Below, in pieces: positions 39,202-47,968 of a stretch of 64,000 nt of DNA. The stretch comes from Sporolactobacillus nakayamae (lineage in GTDB: Bacteria; Bacillota; Bacilli; Bacillales; Sporolactobacillaceae). The notes beneath the pieces are model-generated. The model was not told where the DNA came from. It ran no database searches and was given only the letters and a program-made list of their open reading frames with translations. The position numbers and the translations under genes are program-made. The stretch is from contig NZ_FOOY01000009.1 in NCBI RefSeq assembly GCF_900113325.1, positions 62,001-126,000 on the forward strand, given 5' to 3'. How positions within the stretch are numbered: the first letter of the stretch is position 1; every line of letters starts with the position of its first letter.

Positions 39202-40611
39202 ATGGTAGTAGGAGAATTTACCACAGAAGTAGATACTGTCGTCATTGGAGCCGGACCTGGTGGCTATGTTGCCGCAATTCGCGCAGCGCAGCTAGGGCAA
39301 AGCGTAATCGTCATTGAAAAAGAGCATGTCGGAGGTGTCTGTCTCAATGTAGGCTGTATTCCTTCAAAAGCTCTGATCTCAGCAAGCCATCGTTTTGAGC
39401 AGATGAATCATTCTGAAGCTTTTGGAGTTAAAGCTGAGAACGTGACTATTGACTTTCTGAAGGTTCAAGAATGGAAAGGTCAAGTCGTTGAGCGCCTGAC
39501 CGGAGGCGTAAAAGGTCTTTTCAAAGCCCATGGTATTGAACTTGTTGAAGGTGAAGCTTTATTCGTTGATACAGATGTTGTTCGTGTCAATCATGGCTAT
39601 GAATCATCACGCTATAAATTCAATCATTGCATCATTGCGACGGGTTCAAGTCCCATTGAAATTCCCGGGTTTAAGTGGAGCAATCGTGTTCTGTCTTCAA
39701 CCGGCGCCCTTGCATTAAAAGAAGTACCTAAGAAAATGGTAGTAATCGGCGGCGGATACATCGGTATTGAATTAAGCTCAGCGTTCGCGGGATTTGGTAC
39801 CGAAGTCGTGATCCTGGAGGGAACACCTTCTATTTTGCCTGCTTTTGAAAAGCGGTTAATTGCTCCCGTGAAAAAGAAGCTCAAGGCAAAAGGTGTTACC
39901 ATTTATACGAACGCCTTGGCAAAGGGTGTTGAGGAATCGGAGACAGGTGTTGCTGTGACTGCTGAAGTCAAAGGAAAAGCACAAGTTTTTGATGCGGATT
40001 ACGTCATGGTTACCGTTGGACGCCGATCAAATACCAAAGACCTCGGTCTGGATTTAGCGGGTGTCGAGCTCGCCGAACGTGGCCTTATCAATGTCGACAA
40101 ACAAGGTAAGACATCAAACGATAAGATTTACGCAATTGGCGATATTGTGCCCGGTCTCGCGCTCGCTCACAAGGCTTCCTATGAAGGGAAAATTGCCGCA
40201 GAAGCGATTAGCGGCGAAGCGTCGGAAGTCGATTATCGGGCGATGCCTGCCGTAGTTTTCTCAGATCCTGAAATTGCGTCCGTTGGATTATCCGAAGAAG
40301 AAGCGGTCAAAGAAGGGTATGAAGTGAAAACCGGCCAGTTCCCATTTGCGGCAAACGGACGTGCGCTTTCCCTTGGCGAGTCAGACGGCTTTTTAAAAAT
40401 AGTATCCCGCGCTTCAGATGGGTTGGTTCTTGGTGCGCAAATTGTCGGTACCAGTGCCAGTGACATGATTGCGGAATTTGGTTTGGCCATAGAATCCGGT
40501 ATGACTGTTGAGGACATTGCGTTAACGATACATGCGCATCCAACACTAGGTGAAATCGCGATGGAAGCAGCTGACGTGGTTCTCGGTCACCCAATTCATA
40601 TAGCGAAATAA
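39202..40611 (+). CDS. pdhD: Dihydrolipoamide dehydrogenase (E3)
   Basis: A 469-residue FAD disulfide oxidoreductase that re-oxidises the lipoyl groups of E2 with NAD. The FAD motif [10 protein letters not shown] is near residue 16, the redox-active disulfide is in [15 protein letters not shown], the NAD motif is GGGYIGIE, and the catalytic His is in HAHPTLGE near the C-terminus. It starts 3 bases after the E2 stop with GGAGGGG upstream and ends the operon at a strong hairpin. Confidence 0.96.
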   Translation: MVVGEFTTEVDTVVIGAGPGGYVAAIRAAQLGQSVIVIEKEHVGGVCLNVGCIPSKALISASHRFEQMNHSEAFGVKAENVTIDFLKVQEWKGQVVERLTGGVKGLFKAHGIELVEGEALFVDTDVVRVNHGYESSRYKFNHCIIATGSSPIEIPGFKWSNRVLSSTGALALKEVPKKMVVIGGGYIGIELSSAFAGFGTEVVILEGTPSILPAFEKRLIAPVKKKLKAKGVTIYTNALAKGVEESETGVAVTAEVKGKAQVFDADYVMVTVGRRSNTKDLGLDLAGVELAERGLINVDKQGKTSNDKIYAIGDIVPGLALAHKASYEGKIAAEAISGEASEVDYRAMPAVVFSDPEIASVGLSEEEAVKEGYEVKTGQFPFAANGRALSLGESDGFLKIVSRASDGLVLGAQIVGTSASDMIAEFGLAIESGMTVEDIALTIHAHPTLGEIAMEAADVVLGHPIHIAK

Positions 40612-40620
40612 AAAGTGAAT

Positions 40621-40666
40621 AACCCAAACACCCTGAGTGCTTCTCTCGCTCAGGGTGTTTGGGTTT
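40621..40666. terminator. Terminator after pdhD
   Basis: A perfect 17-bp stem, AACCCAAACACCCTGAG (40621-40637) with 40649-40665, between convergent pdhD and yktB. The T run is short. Confidence 0.8.
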
Positions 40667-40671
40667 AGATC

Positions 40672-41331
40672 TTAAACGTTCATTCCAGTTACAGATAATC
40701 CGGAACATGAACGGGCTAATGTGTATAGGGGGAGTAATCTTGTCACTTGTTCTTCCAAATAAGAGGTAAGATCATTTTCAGTTTTAGTGATCGCTTCCTG
40801 TTTGGAAATAACGACACCGCAAAGCAACTCTGCTTTTTTTATCTTTGTCAAGCGCAAAAATAATTGCTCTAATTGGTGTTCATCAAGATCGTGATGAAGC
40901 ATAGTTTCATCCTTCATATGATCCGCAGACCACGAAAAATAGGGAGGTGTTGACTGGAAGATCTCCGGAAGGCGTCCAAGCAGAGCATCGCCAAAGTTTT
41001 TTTTGTCTGGATATTCTTCAATAATCGCCAACCAGAAAAATAAATGTGTTGGCCAAATGCCAAATTGAAAATGCGGATATTTTTTATAGCCTCTTTTGTC
41101 CTGAGCAATCGCCAGCCAAGTGCTATCCGGAGGATTGACGGTACGACGCGCGTGGCGGGCGATATGGGGATAAAAAGGCATCTCGGCACGCTCATTTAAA
41201 AAAGAAGCCAAATGATCAGCCAAACGACTGAACTTCGGCTGTATCTGCTCACGAATCGCGTGCATCCGATTTTCTAAACCAGGCAAACGCATTAATTCGA
41301 AATCGTGTTCTGTGAAACCGCTTTGTGACAT
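40672..41331 (-). CDS. yktB: DUF1054 (UPF0637) protein YktB
   Basis: A 219-residue soluble protein of the YktB family. Recognisable stretches are FYPHIARHARRTVNPP near residue 65 and KKYPHFQFGIW near 95, rich in aromatic and basic residues. Function is unknown for the whole family. ATG 41331 has AAAGGA 8 bases ahead; the open frame starts 10 codons earlier. The neighbours pdhD and yktC reproduce the B. subtilis order. Confidence 0.85.
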   Translation of the reverse strand: MSQSGFTEHDFELMRLPGLENRMHAIREQIQPKFSRLADHLASFLNERAEMPFYPHIARHARRTVNPPDSTWLAIAQDKRGYKKYPHFQFGIWPTHLFFWLAIIEEYPDKKNFGDALLGRLPEIFQSTPPYFSWSADHMKDETMLHHDLDEHQLEQLFLRLTKIKKAELLCGVVISKQEAITKTENDLTSYLEEQVTRLLPLYTLARSCSGLSVTGMNV

Positions 41332-41537
41332 TTTGTCCATCCTTTCTTCAGGCAATATCATTTATAGTTTATCACAGCTCGAATCAAAAATTTAGGTTCG
41401 GTTCTTTTTAAAAACGGTGCTTTTTATGGCAATACGCATGATGTATTCGCATAAACTAGAAGAACAATTAGAAAAAAATCGGGTAGTTAATTAGTATCCT
41501 GTTCGTTAACCCTTTTTGGAAATAAAAGTGAAGGGAT

Positions 41538-41738
41538 GTGGCATCCGCCATGAAACAGATTAATCAGACTCTGAACAGGAAGGATGCGGAAAAGAGAATT
41601 CCTCAAGTACGCGTCGCAATTGACACAGAGCTTACGACACTGCACCAGGCACTAATAAAAAAAGATTACAAAACCATTGATCAATGTAAGAAAAGACTGG
41701 AAGCGTTGCGTCGTGAAATGCTGCTTCTCGAAATCTAG
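41538..41738 (+). CDS. Small helical protein of unknown function
   Basis: A 66-residue charged, helical, probably coiled-coil protein. I do not recognise the family. It occupies the place of the small gene between yktB and yktC in B. subtilis. Starts are ambiguous: GTG 41538 closely follows GAAGGGAT, while ATG 41550 is 15 bases from it. The gene appears real by position and by its codon pattern, but supporting evidence is thin. Confidence 0.5.
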   Translation: MASAMKQINQTLNRKDAEKRIPQVRVAIDTELTTLHQALIKKDYKTIDQCKKRLEALRREMLLLEI

Positions 41739-41948
41739 GATCGCACTTTAGTATTGTAAGTTTCATCTTTTTAAAATGGTAAATAGAGCAGTGTCTAAGT
41801 ATCTCGATCACCGTTAACCCCAGGCGGTGGTTTTTCTTTTTGCTTCAAAATGATGTACTATTATTTTTAATGAGATAAGTTGCAGTGGCAGAACTTGGAA
41901 AGTTATTTGAGAACTGACTGGATGATGCGGGATCGGAGTGAGCGATGA

Positions 41949-42779
41949 ATGGAACATAGAGATTGGATGGTTCTTGGAAAACAAGTAAGCGATTGGATCA
42001 AAGAAGCAGCGGATCAATTGAGAGACTCGTTATCTCTGCCGCTTGAAATCAGTGAAAAAAGCGCACACAATGATTTAGTGACAAATATGGATCGTTCGAT
42101 TGAACGATACCTTGTCGAGAAAATCAGAACAGCATATCCTGATGATAAAATTATATCAGAAGAAGGTTACGGCGATGGGGTTAAGGATAAAACAGGAGTT
42201 CTCTGGCTGCTCGATCCAATTGACGGAACCTTGAACTTTGTCATGCAAAAGCGCTTTTTTGCGATATCCATTGGCATTTATGAAAATGGTAAGGGCAAGG
42301 CGGCGTTCATCTATGATGTCATGGGGGACGAATTGTTTCATTGTTTGACGGGTCACGGTGCCTACCAGAATGCCAAAAAACTGCCTAAACTAACAGAAGT
42401 GACGATCGAGAACGCGCTGATTGACCTGAGTGCGACATGGTTAAAGCCCAATCGCAGAATTGATGAAGAAATCATGACAGACATTGTAAGGCGCAGCAGC
42501 GGAACGCGTGCCTATGGAGCGGCATCGCTAGAACTTGCCTATGTTGCCGCCGGTTATCTGGACGCGTATTTCACAATGCGGCTCTCACCATGGGATTATG
42601 GGGCAGGGTTAATCCTCTTAAGTGAAGTCGGCGGCTGTTATTCAAGAGCCGATGGAACGCCTATTGACATTCTAGAAAAAACATCTGTATTAGCCGCACG
42701 CCCCGGTCTTCATGCCTATATAGTCGATCATATTCAGAAACAGGTCAAAAAAGGAAAAATTATCAGCGAGCCGAAGTAA
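41949..42779 (+). CDS. yktC: Inositol monophosphatase-family protein YktC
   Basis: A 276-residue Mg-dependent phosphatase of the IMPase/SuhB/CysQ superfamily. Metal motifs are intact: NDLVTNMDR (about residue 42), EEGYG, WLLDPIDGTLNF (about 92) and SPWDYGAG (about 215). Substrates may be inositol phosphates or, as in some Bacillus members, related sugar phosphates. GGAGTGAG lies ahead of ATG. Synteny with yktB and ylaF supports yktC. Confidence 0.9.
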   Translation: MEHRDWMVLGKQVSDWIKEAADQLRDSLSLPLEISEKSAHNDLVTNMDRSIERYLVEKIRTAYPDDKIISEEGYGDGVKDKTGVLWLLDPIDGTLNFVMQKRFFAISIGIYENGKGKAAFIYDVMGDELFHCLTGHGAYQNAKKLPKLTEVTIENALIDLSATWLKPNRRIDEEIMTDIVRRSSGTRAYGAASLELAYVAAGYLDAYFTMRLSPWDYGAGLILLSEVGGCYSRADGTPIDILEKTSVLAARPGLHAYIVDHIQKQVKKGKIISEPK

Positions 42780-42793
42780 GCCATCATAGAAAA

Positions 42794-42976
42794 TTACTTG
42801 TGAAGTTTCCTTTTCTGCTCCATCGCCTTTACCATGAAGCCTAGCCACATGAATATAATGACAGCAAATGCCGAGAGCAAAGTGAGCAGCGGGCGCGAGA
42901 AAATCATACCTGCAGCAATTCCTGCAAGACAAACAGCGACGATGAAAATAATCAAATAAAGAAATCGGCGGAACAT
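42794..42976 (-). CDS. ylaF: Small membrane protein YlaF (DUF5325)
   Basis: A 60-residue protein of two hydrophobic helices ending in a basic tail (KAMEQKRKLHK). Size, helix pattern and position beside typA match the YlaF family, whose function is unknown. An AGGAGA site is placed before the ATG on the minus strand. It is divergent from typA. Confidence 0.75.
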   Translation of the reverse strand: MFRRFLYLIIFIVAVCLAGIAAGMIFSRPLLTLLSAFAVIIFMWLGFMVKAMEQKRKLHK

Positions 42977-43170
42977 AATATCATCTCCTTAAGCTAGAAT
43001 AAAACGAATAATAATAAAGCACAAAGGATACGCAATTCCCACAAAATTTTTTTCGACGGCTGCAGAAAAAATTGACAACTTACAGTTTATTGTGAGAGAA
43101 TAATTTGCATGTGTATGTTTCGGCTATCTCACGCGAAGCGATTGGATATTATGAGGAGAGTAAAGAATAA

Positions 43171-45024
43171 ATGACAAAATTTAGGGAAGAATTGCGGAAT
43201 ATCGCGATTATCGCACACGTCGACCACGGCAAAACAACTTTGGTTGACAAATTGTTGATGCAATCGGGTACTTTCCGTAAGAATCAACACATTAACGAAC
43301 GCGCAATGGACTCAAACGCAATTGAACGGGAACGCGGCATTACAATATTGGCGAAGAATACGAGTCTTTCTTATAAAGACCATACAATAAATATTGTGGA
43401 TACGCCCGGACACGCCGATTTTGGTGGTGAAGTTGAACGCATCATGAAGATGGTAGACAGCGTTCTTTTGCTTGTCGATGCTTATGAAGGATGCATGCCG
43501 CAAACACGGTTTGTATTGAAGAAAGCCTTGGAAGAACACCTGAAGCCGATTGTTGTCGTCAATAAAATCGACAAGCCAATGGCAAGACCTGCGGAAGTTG
43601 TCGATGAAGTTATTGACTTATTTATTGACCTTGGTGCCGACGAAGATCAGCTCGAATTCCCTGTTGTGTACACTTCAGCGGTGAATGGCGTTGCGGGTAC
43701 GGATCCGGAACACGTTGATCAGGATATGAGCGTTGTTTTGGATATGATTCTGAAATACGCTCCTGCCCCTGTTGAAAATCGTGACGAAAGCTTGCAGTTC
43801 CAAGTTACGATGCTCGACTATAATGACTATGTTGGCCGTATCGGTATCGGTCGCATTTATCGTGGCAAGATTAAGCTTGGCGAAGAAGCGGTTTTGGTTA
43901 AAGACGGCGGAAAGAGCGTAGAAAAGTTCCGGATCACTAAGCTGTTTGGTTATCATGCTCTGAAGAGAACAGAAATTGAAGAAGCGTACTCAGGTGATAT
44001 TATTGCGATTACCGGCGTTTCGGATATTGATATTGGTGACACAATCAATGATGTTGACCATGTGGATCCGCTTGCTCCATTGCGTATCGACGAACCGACC
44101 TTGAAGATGACATTCCTTCCGAATACGAGCCCGTTTGCGGGACAGGAAGGTGACCATGTCACGAGCCGAAAGATTGAAGATCGTCTTCTTTCCGAGATGG
44201 AACGTGACGTCAGCTTGAAGGTTGAATCGGACTCAATCTCGCATGATTCTTGGATAGTGTCCGGACGTGGCGAACTTCACTTGTCGATTCTGATTGAAAC
44301 GATGCGTCGTGAAGGCTATGAATTGTCTGTGTCGAAACCAAGTGTTATCACAAAAGAAGTTGACGGAAAGCTGTGCGAACCTTATGAAGCCGTCCAAATT
44401 GATGTGCCTGAAGATTATTTGGGCGCAGTTATTGAATCAATGGGGAAACGTAAGGCCGAGTTGAAAGATATGAGGCAGGAACAACCGGGACAGACACGTC
44501 TGACGTTCATGATTCCTTCTCGTGGTTTGATTGGTTATAACCGTCAGTTCATGGCGGACACACGCGGTTATGGAATTCTGAACCATACATTTGATCACTT
44601 CGCTCCGTTCATCAAAGAAGAAATCGGCGGACGCCGCAACGGAGTGCTCATTTCTATGGATCAGGGTCAAACAACTGCTTATTCCTTAGCGGCTCTTGAA
44701 GATCGCGGTGAAATGTTTGTTGGTCCTGGCGTCAACGTCTACGAAGGAATGATCGTTGGTGAACATAACCGCGAAAATGATTTGACGGTAAACGTAACAA
44801 AGGCTAAACATGCATCGAACGTACGTTCGTCGAATAAGGATCAAACGGTGACGTTGAAAGAAGCACGTAAATTGTCTCTTGAAGATTCACTATCCTATTT
44901 GAACGATGATGAATATTGTGAAATCACACCGAAGAGCGTTCGTATGCGCAAGAAGATCTTAAATAAGGGTGAACGTGAGCGTTTCGAAAGACGCGGAAGT
45001 AAAATTCCTAAGTTCAACGGCTGA
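43171..45024 (+). CDS. typA: Ribosome-associated GTPase TypA/BipA
   Basis: A 617-residue translational GTPase that binds the ribosome in EF-G-like fashion and supports assembly and growth at low temperature or under stress. The G motifs are AHVDHGKTT (G1), RGITI (G2), DTPGH (G3) and NKID (G4). Domains II, III, V and the BipA-specific C-terminus follow, with [11 protein letters not shown] typical of the family. GAGGAGAG precedes the ATG. Single gene ending in a terminator; right border of a core block before the accessory islet. Confidence 0.97.
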   Translation: MTKFREELRNIAIIAHVDHGKTTLVDKLLMQSGTFRKNQHINERAMDSNAIERERGITILAKNTSLSYKDHTINIVDTPGHADFGGEVERIMKMVDSVLLLVDAYEGCMPQTRFVLKKALEEHLKPIVVVNKIDKPMARPAEVVDEVIDLFIDLGADEDQLEFPVVYTSAVNGVAGTDPEHVDQDMSVVLDMILKYAPAPVENRDESLQFQVTMLDYNDYVGRIGIGRIYRGKIKLGEEAVLVKDGGKSVEKFRITKLFGYHALKRTEIEEAYSGDIIAITGVSDIDIGDTINDVDHVDPLAPLRIDEPTLKMTFLPNTSPFAGQEGDHVTSRKIEDRLLSEMERDVSLKVESDSISHDSWIVSGRGELHLSILIETMRREGYELSVSKPSVITKEVDGKLCEPYEAVQIDVPEDYLGAVIESMGKRKAELKDMRQEQPGQTRLTFMIPSRGLIGYNRQFMADTRGYGILNHTFDHFAPFIKEEIGGRRNGVLISMDQGQTTAYSLAALEDRGEMFVGPGVNVYEGMIVGEHNRENDLTVNVTKAKHASNVRSSNKDQTVTLKEARKLSLEDSLSYLNDDEYCEITPKSVRMRKKILNKGERERFERRGSKIPKFNG

Positions 45025-45141
45025 TCTTCAAAACTTAAAACATAAAAAACGGCTGCGACTTTTAGTCGGCACCCAACAAAGAAGCATCAAGGAACATTCA
45101 GATTGGGCAGTCGGCAAATGTCAAGGAACGTATAAAAAAAA

Positions 45142-45178
45142 CGGACAATCGGCGTAAAGCTGTTTGTCCGCTTTTTTT
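45142..45178 (+). terminator. Terminator after typA
   Basis: CGGACAA pairs with TTGTCCG, followed by C and eight T residues. Confidence 0.85.
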
Positions 45179-45273
45179 TCAGGCGAAGAAAATTTAGCGT
45201 TTTGCCTTGCTGGTACGACATTAAGGTCATAAGATCCGCGATTGGGTGATCAGGTTAGAGGCCAATCTGAGAA

Positions 45274-45412
45274 ATAAACGGAAAAATTCCGCTTATCGAA
45301 TCGAAAAACGTGAAAATGGAGGGCTTTTCTGTGCATAAGCGGAAAAATTACCCTTATTTACCTGTAAAACAGGCGCCATGATGCAAATAAGCGGAAAATC
45401 TCCGCTTATTTT
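45274..45412. repeat. Three related AT-rich hairpins
   Basis: Three copies of an ATAAGCGGAAAA...TCCGCTTAT-type palindrome occur at 45274-45296, 45335-45357 and 45386-45412. The third is the best (arms AATAAGCGGA and TCCGCTTATT); the second has a degraded right arm. They are spaced about 50-60 bases apart and the last directly abuts the group II intron. They could be terminator-like hairpins or copies of a small dispersed repeat. Confidence 0.65.
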
Positions 45413-45418
45413 ACTCGT

Positions 45419-45774
45419 GTGCGCCCGGCATGGACGACAGCTTGGCGGTGAAAGTCCGCTATAGGCTTGGCAGTAGGGACTGTTAGCTAAAGGTAAGGGG
45501 TCCATTGTGAGGAGGAATCTGAAGGAAGCCGGAGGCAAAGCTAGGCATTGATCATGATGAATCCTTGAAACTGGCGGCGAGCCGAAAGGGATACTGGCGT
45601 CTTTCTCAGAAAAACGATGCACCGGGCTGTGACGAACAAAAAGCTCACTTGTTGGGGTATGAAAGATTGGCTTCAACAGTATGAGCGTCTGCACGCAAGC
45701 TAAGGAACCGCCGTATACGGATCCGTACGTACGGTGGTGTGAGAGGTCGGAGAAATTATCTCCTCCTACTCGAT
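45419..45774 (+). mobile_element. ORF-less group II intron (ribozyme remnant or minimal intron)
   Basis: The 5' end GTGCGCCCGGCATGG has the GUGYG intron start, and the GTGAAAGTCC and GGAATCTGAAGGAAGCCGG stretches are typical of domain I. Near the 3' end the domain V helix is visible from AACCGCCGTAT to GTACGGTGGTG (about 45707-45740). A domain VI hairpin (GAGGTCGGAGA...TCTCCTCCTAC) follows, ending near CTCGAT. Only about 356 bases lie between the ends, and no reverse transcriptase frame is present, so the domain IV ORF is absent. Mobility would need a maturase encoded elsewhere. Ends are set to within a few bases. Confidence 0.8.
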
Positions 45775-45928
45775 TAGTTAATTAAGGTTCAAAATGATTT
45801 GTTAGAAAACTTGCCGATTGGCAAGCCTTGGCGCAGACAGAGGCTTGGTTACGCTTACGCTCGTTTCTTTTAAATGTTGACTTATACTTTCCTACCAGTG
45901 TGAAATAGAAATGTCTGTTCAAGCACAG

Positions 45929-45958
45929 TAAAAACCGGGCGATTTCTGTCCGGTTTTT
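45929..45958. terminator. Terminator-like hairpin
   Basis: AAAAACCGG pairs with CCGGTTTTT, just past the end of the XRE gene (minus strand) and also readable on the plus strand. Confidence 0.7.
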
Positions 45959-46015
45959 CTAATGAGGGGAGGATTAAGCTGTAAGGGTGACTGCCTCTAT
46001 TATTTCTTTTCTATA

Positions 46016-46618
46016 TTATGCATTTACAATTGGTCCGCAATTTGTGAATTGAAAATGATCAATTTCAAACTTTTCATTCTTTTGATTTATAACTTTGTGA
46101 ACCATTTGTCTGCTTTCGATAAATTCATCGGTAACGATCACAAAAAATTGCTTGTCTCCTTTCAACACCAAATAAAATTCCTTATCTATATTTTTCACGT
46201 TGTTGATTATGTTAGGGATTCCGAATGGCGCATCAGTCAAAAATCCTACTAAGTTATCAATTATTTTTTCCTGTTTCGTATTCTTCTGAATTCCCATCAA
46301 CGTATGAATTACGGCATTTGGATATTTTTCCCGCACAACCTTATCTTTTATTACTTTTTTTCTCTTCCTGCCGTATTGAGACAGGGTAATTGATTCCCTA
46401 ATTATGGATTTTTCCAAACGTTCTTTATCGTCTAATAAATAATCAACACTAATGCCAAGTAAGTTTGAAATTAATTTTAAGTTTTCAACATCTGGAATGC
46501 CTTTGTCTGTTTCCCATTTTGTAACAGCCTGGCGAGATACCATCAGCTTGCTTGCCAATTCCTCTTGAGTAAGTCCACCCGCTGCTCTTGCCTCTTTAAT
46601 TTTTTCACCTAAAGTCAT
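46016..46618 (-). CDS. XRE-family HTH transcriptional regulator
   Basis: A 200-residue protein. The N-terminal HTH_3 domain (about residues 5-62) is clear, with LTQEELASKLMVSRQAVTKWE. The remainder (about 85-200) is a separate domain that I do not recognise, with alternating hydrophobic strands and charged residues. AAGGAGGT precedes ATG. It is a lone gene between typA and ylaI, outside the conserved order, so probably acquired. Such regulators often control a neighbouring or own promoter; no partner gene is evident. Confidence 0.85.
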   Translation of the reverse strand: MTLGEKIKEARAAGGLTQEELASKLMVSRQAVTKWETDKGIPDVENLKLISNLLGISVDYLLDDKERLEKSIIRESITLSQYGRKRKKVIKDKVVREKYPNAVIHTLMGIQKNTKQEKIIDNLVGFLTDAPFGIPNIINNVKNIDKEFYLVLKGDKQFFVIVTDEFIESRQMVHKVINQKNEKFEIDHFQFTNCGPIVNA

Positions 46619-47094
46619 AAAGTACTACCTCCTTAAATCGAACGATTCGAGCATTTAACTTGCTACACGTTCATTGTACTATGGAATTAATTTTTATTAA
46701 GAAACGCTTTGTATCATCTTTGCAACGTTGCGTAGCATTCCAAAATTAATATTTGGATGCCTACGCAAAGGTGAAAGGTGGCGGCATGGCAGAACTGACT
46801 GGGCACGAAGAACAGGCTCTGGCGTCGACTGTTTCCTTACCACGGGGAAAACACCTACCGAAATCAATGAGTCATTGTTCACGCTCCAGACAAGGGCAGC
46901 CGAAATTAAGTGCAGCAGGTAGAAGTCTATTATAGCTGTATTGGTGTGATTGTACTTCTGGAAATGAACGAAAGAAACAGCATACGCCATAGACCCAATT
47001 GACTATGGCGTATGCTGAACAAATACTTCTTTATTGTGGACGTAGCTTATAGCGCAAACTTTTTCTGTTCTCATCATAATTGACTGTTCTTTAA
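46619..47094. repeat. Non-coding stretch with two large inverted repeats
   Basis: An imperfect 17-bp inverted repeat (46728-46744 with 46752-46768; TTGCGTAG...CTACGCAA) and a perfect 15-bp one (46978-46992 with 47003-47017; CAGCATACGCCATAG) flank about 200 bases. Overlapping open frames on both strands there lack good ribosome sites and family signals. The second hairpin lies beyond the ylaI stop and may terminate it, although it lacks a T run. The stretch may be a decayed mobile element. Confidence 0.45.
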
Positions 47095-47307
47095 TCAGGA
47101 ACGTTTGCTTTTCTTTTTCTCTTCGCTTATAGGAAGGTGCAACGTAAACTTTCCGGTCGCCCAACGAGCGCGGGTCCGTTCGCCAATTCTTTTGTTGCAC
47201 GAATCACAGAGATACGTATGAATCGGCCGATTTTTGAGCCGCTTAGCGATCGCGGATTGATTATCGATTTGACAGAGCTTTTCACATAGAGCGCATTTAA
47301 CTTGCAT
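47095..47307 (-). CDS. ylaI: DUF2197 zinc-ribbon-like protein YlaI
   Basis: A 70-residue protein with two cysteine pairs, CALCEKLC and CDSCNKR, that form a probable zinc ribbon. It also has the family stretch AKRLKNRPIHTY. Matches the YlaI/DUF2197 family of Bacillales; function unknown. The basic tail (KKKSKRS) is notable. Minus-strand GGAGG lies ahead of the ATG. Its position near ylaN repeats the B. subtilis order with ylaJ-ylaM lost. Confidence 0.88.
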   Translation of the reverse strand: MQVKCALCEKLCQIDNQSAIAKRLKNRPIHTYLCDSCNKRIGERTRARWATGKFTLHLPISEEKKKSKRS

Positions 47308-47485
47308 GAAAAAACCTCCTTGGAGATAGTATAGCAGGTTTTGGTATAGTTAGTGAAGTACGGCAGGCTAGAGCCGTGTGACTAGTTGATCATATACAAA
47401 GGTGAATTGTGATTAATCTTGCATTTTAGCATAACAGAGGGTAAGATAAAATTTAGGCAAGCAATTGAGACAAGGGGGGAGCAGA

Positions 47486-47767
47486 ATGTCAGTCGAAATA
47501 AAGATAGGCAAACGAGAAAAAGCCTATGAATTGTTGCAGGCCGACGCACAGAAAATTCTGAAGCTGATAGGAGTGCAGATGGATAATTTGACTATGCCCC
47601 AATGCCCCCTGTATGAAGAAGTATTGGATACTCAAATGTTCGGTTTGTCCCGGGAGATTGACTTCGCGGTTCGCCTCGGTCTTGTGCGTGCAGATGAAGG
47701 CAGAGAATTGTTGAGCTCACTTGAGCGACAGGTTTCCGCGCTTCACGAAGCATCGACACAGAAATAA
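47486..47767 (+). CDS. ylaN: YlaN family protein (UPF0358/DUF1507)
   Basis: A 93-residue helical protein, identical in length to B. subtilis YlaN. Family pattern: an N-terminal helix followed by [30 protein letters not shown]. YlaN is important for iron homeostasis in Bacillota, reportedly through Fur. ATG 47486 has GGGGGGAG just upstream; the frame opens 7 codons earlier. It precedes ftsW as in Bacillus. Confidence 0.94.
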   Translation: MSVEIKIGKREKAYELLQADAQKILKLIGVQMDNLTMPQCPLYEEVLDTQMFGLSREIDFAVRLGLVRADEGRELLSSLERQVSALHEASTQK

Positions 47768-47776
47768 TATCAAATT

Positions 47777-47821
47777 GCTCAAACTTGCAGCCAAATCGTT
47801 GGGTGTAGTTTGGGCTTTTTT
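47777..47821 (+). terminator. Terminator after ylaN
   Basis: GCTCAAACT (47777-47785) pairs with AGTTTGGGC (47807-47815, one wobble), then six T residues. Confidence 0.7.
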
Positions 47822-47968
47822 GTCTGCCGAACATTGAAATAGTGCCAGGTACCAGATGTGTTGAGCTGGTTGCTGATTTGAAAGCGAACAGAACCAATCA
47901 ATACGTGTAACAATGATCTCTGGAGGTTTCCCGGGATGTAACGATTATGGATCAGACAGGTGAATCTC

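Noticed and set aside
43072-43106. Promoter of typA from TTGACA at 43072
   Set aside because: No -10 at acceptable spacing; the nearest AT-rich hexamer is more than 20 bases away.
45274-45412. CRISPR array
   Set aside because: The three repeats are imperfect palindromes that differ from each other, and there are no cas genes.
45293-45694. 133-codon minus-strand frame
   Set aside because: It lies across the hairpins and the group II intron ribozyme, whose RNA features explain the sequence.
46697-46990. Overlapping open frames on both strands of the islet (also 46728-46935 plus)
   Set aside because: No ribosome sites, no family signal and mutual overlap over an inverted repeat; likely chance.
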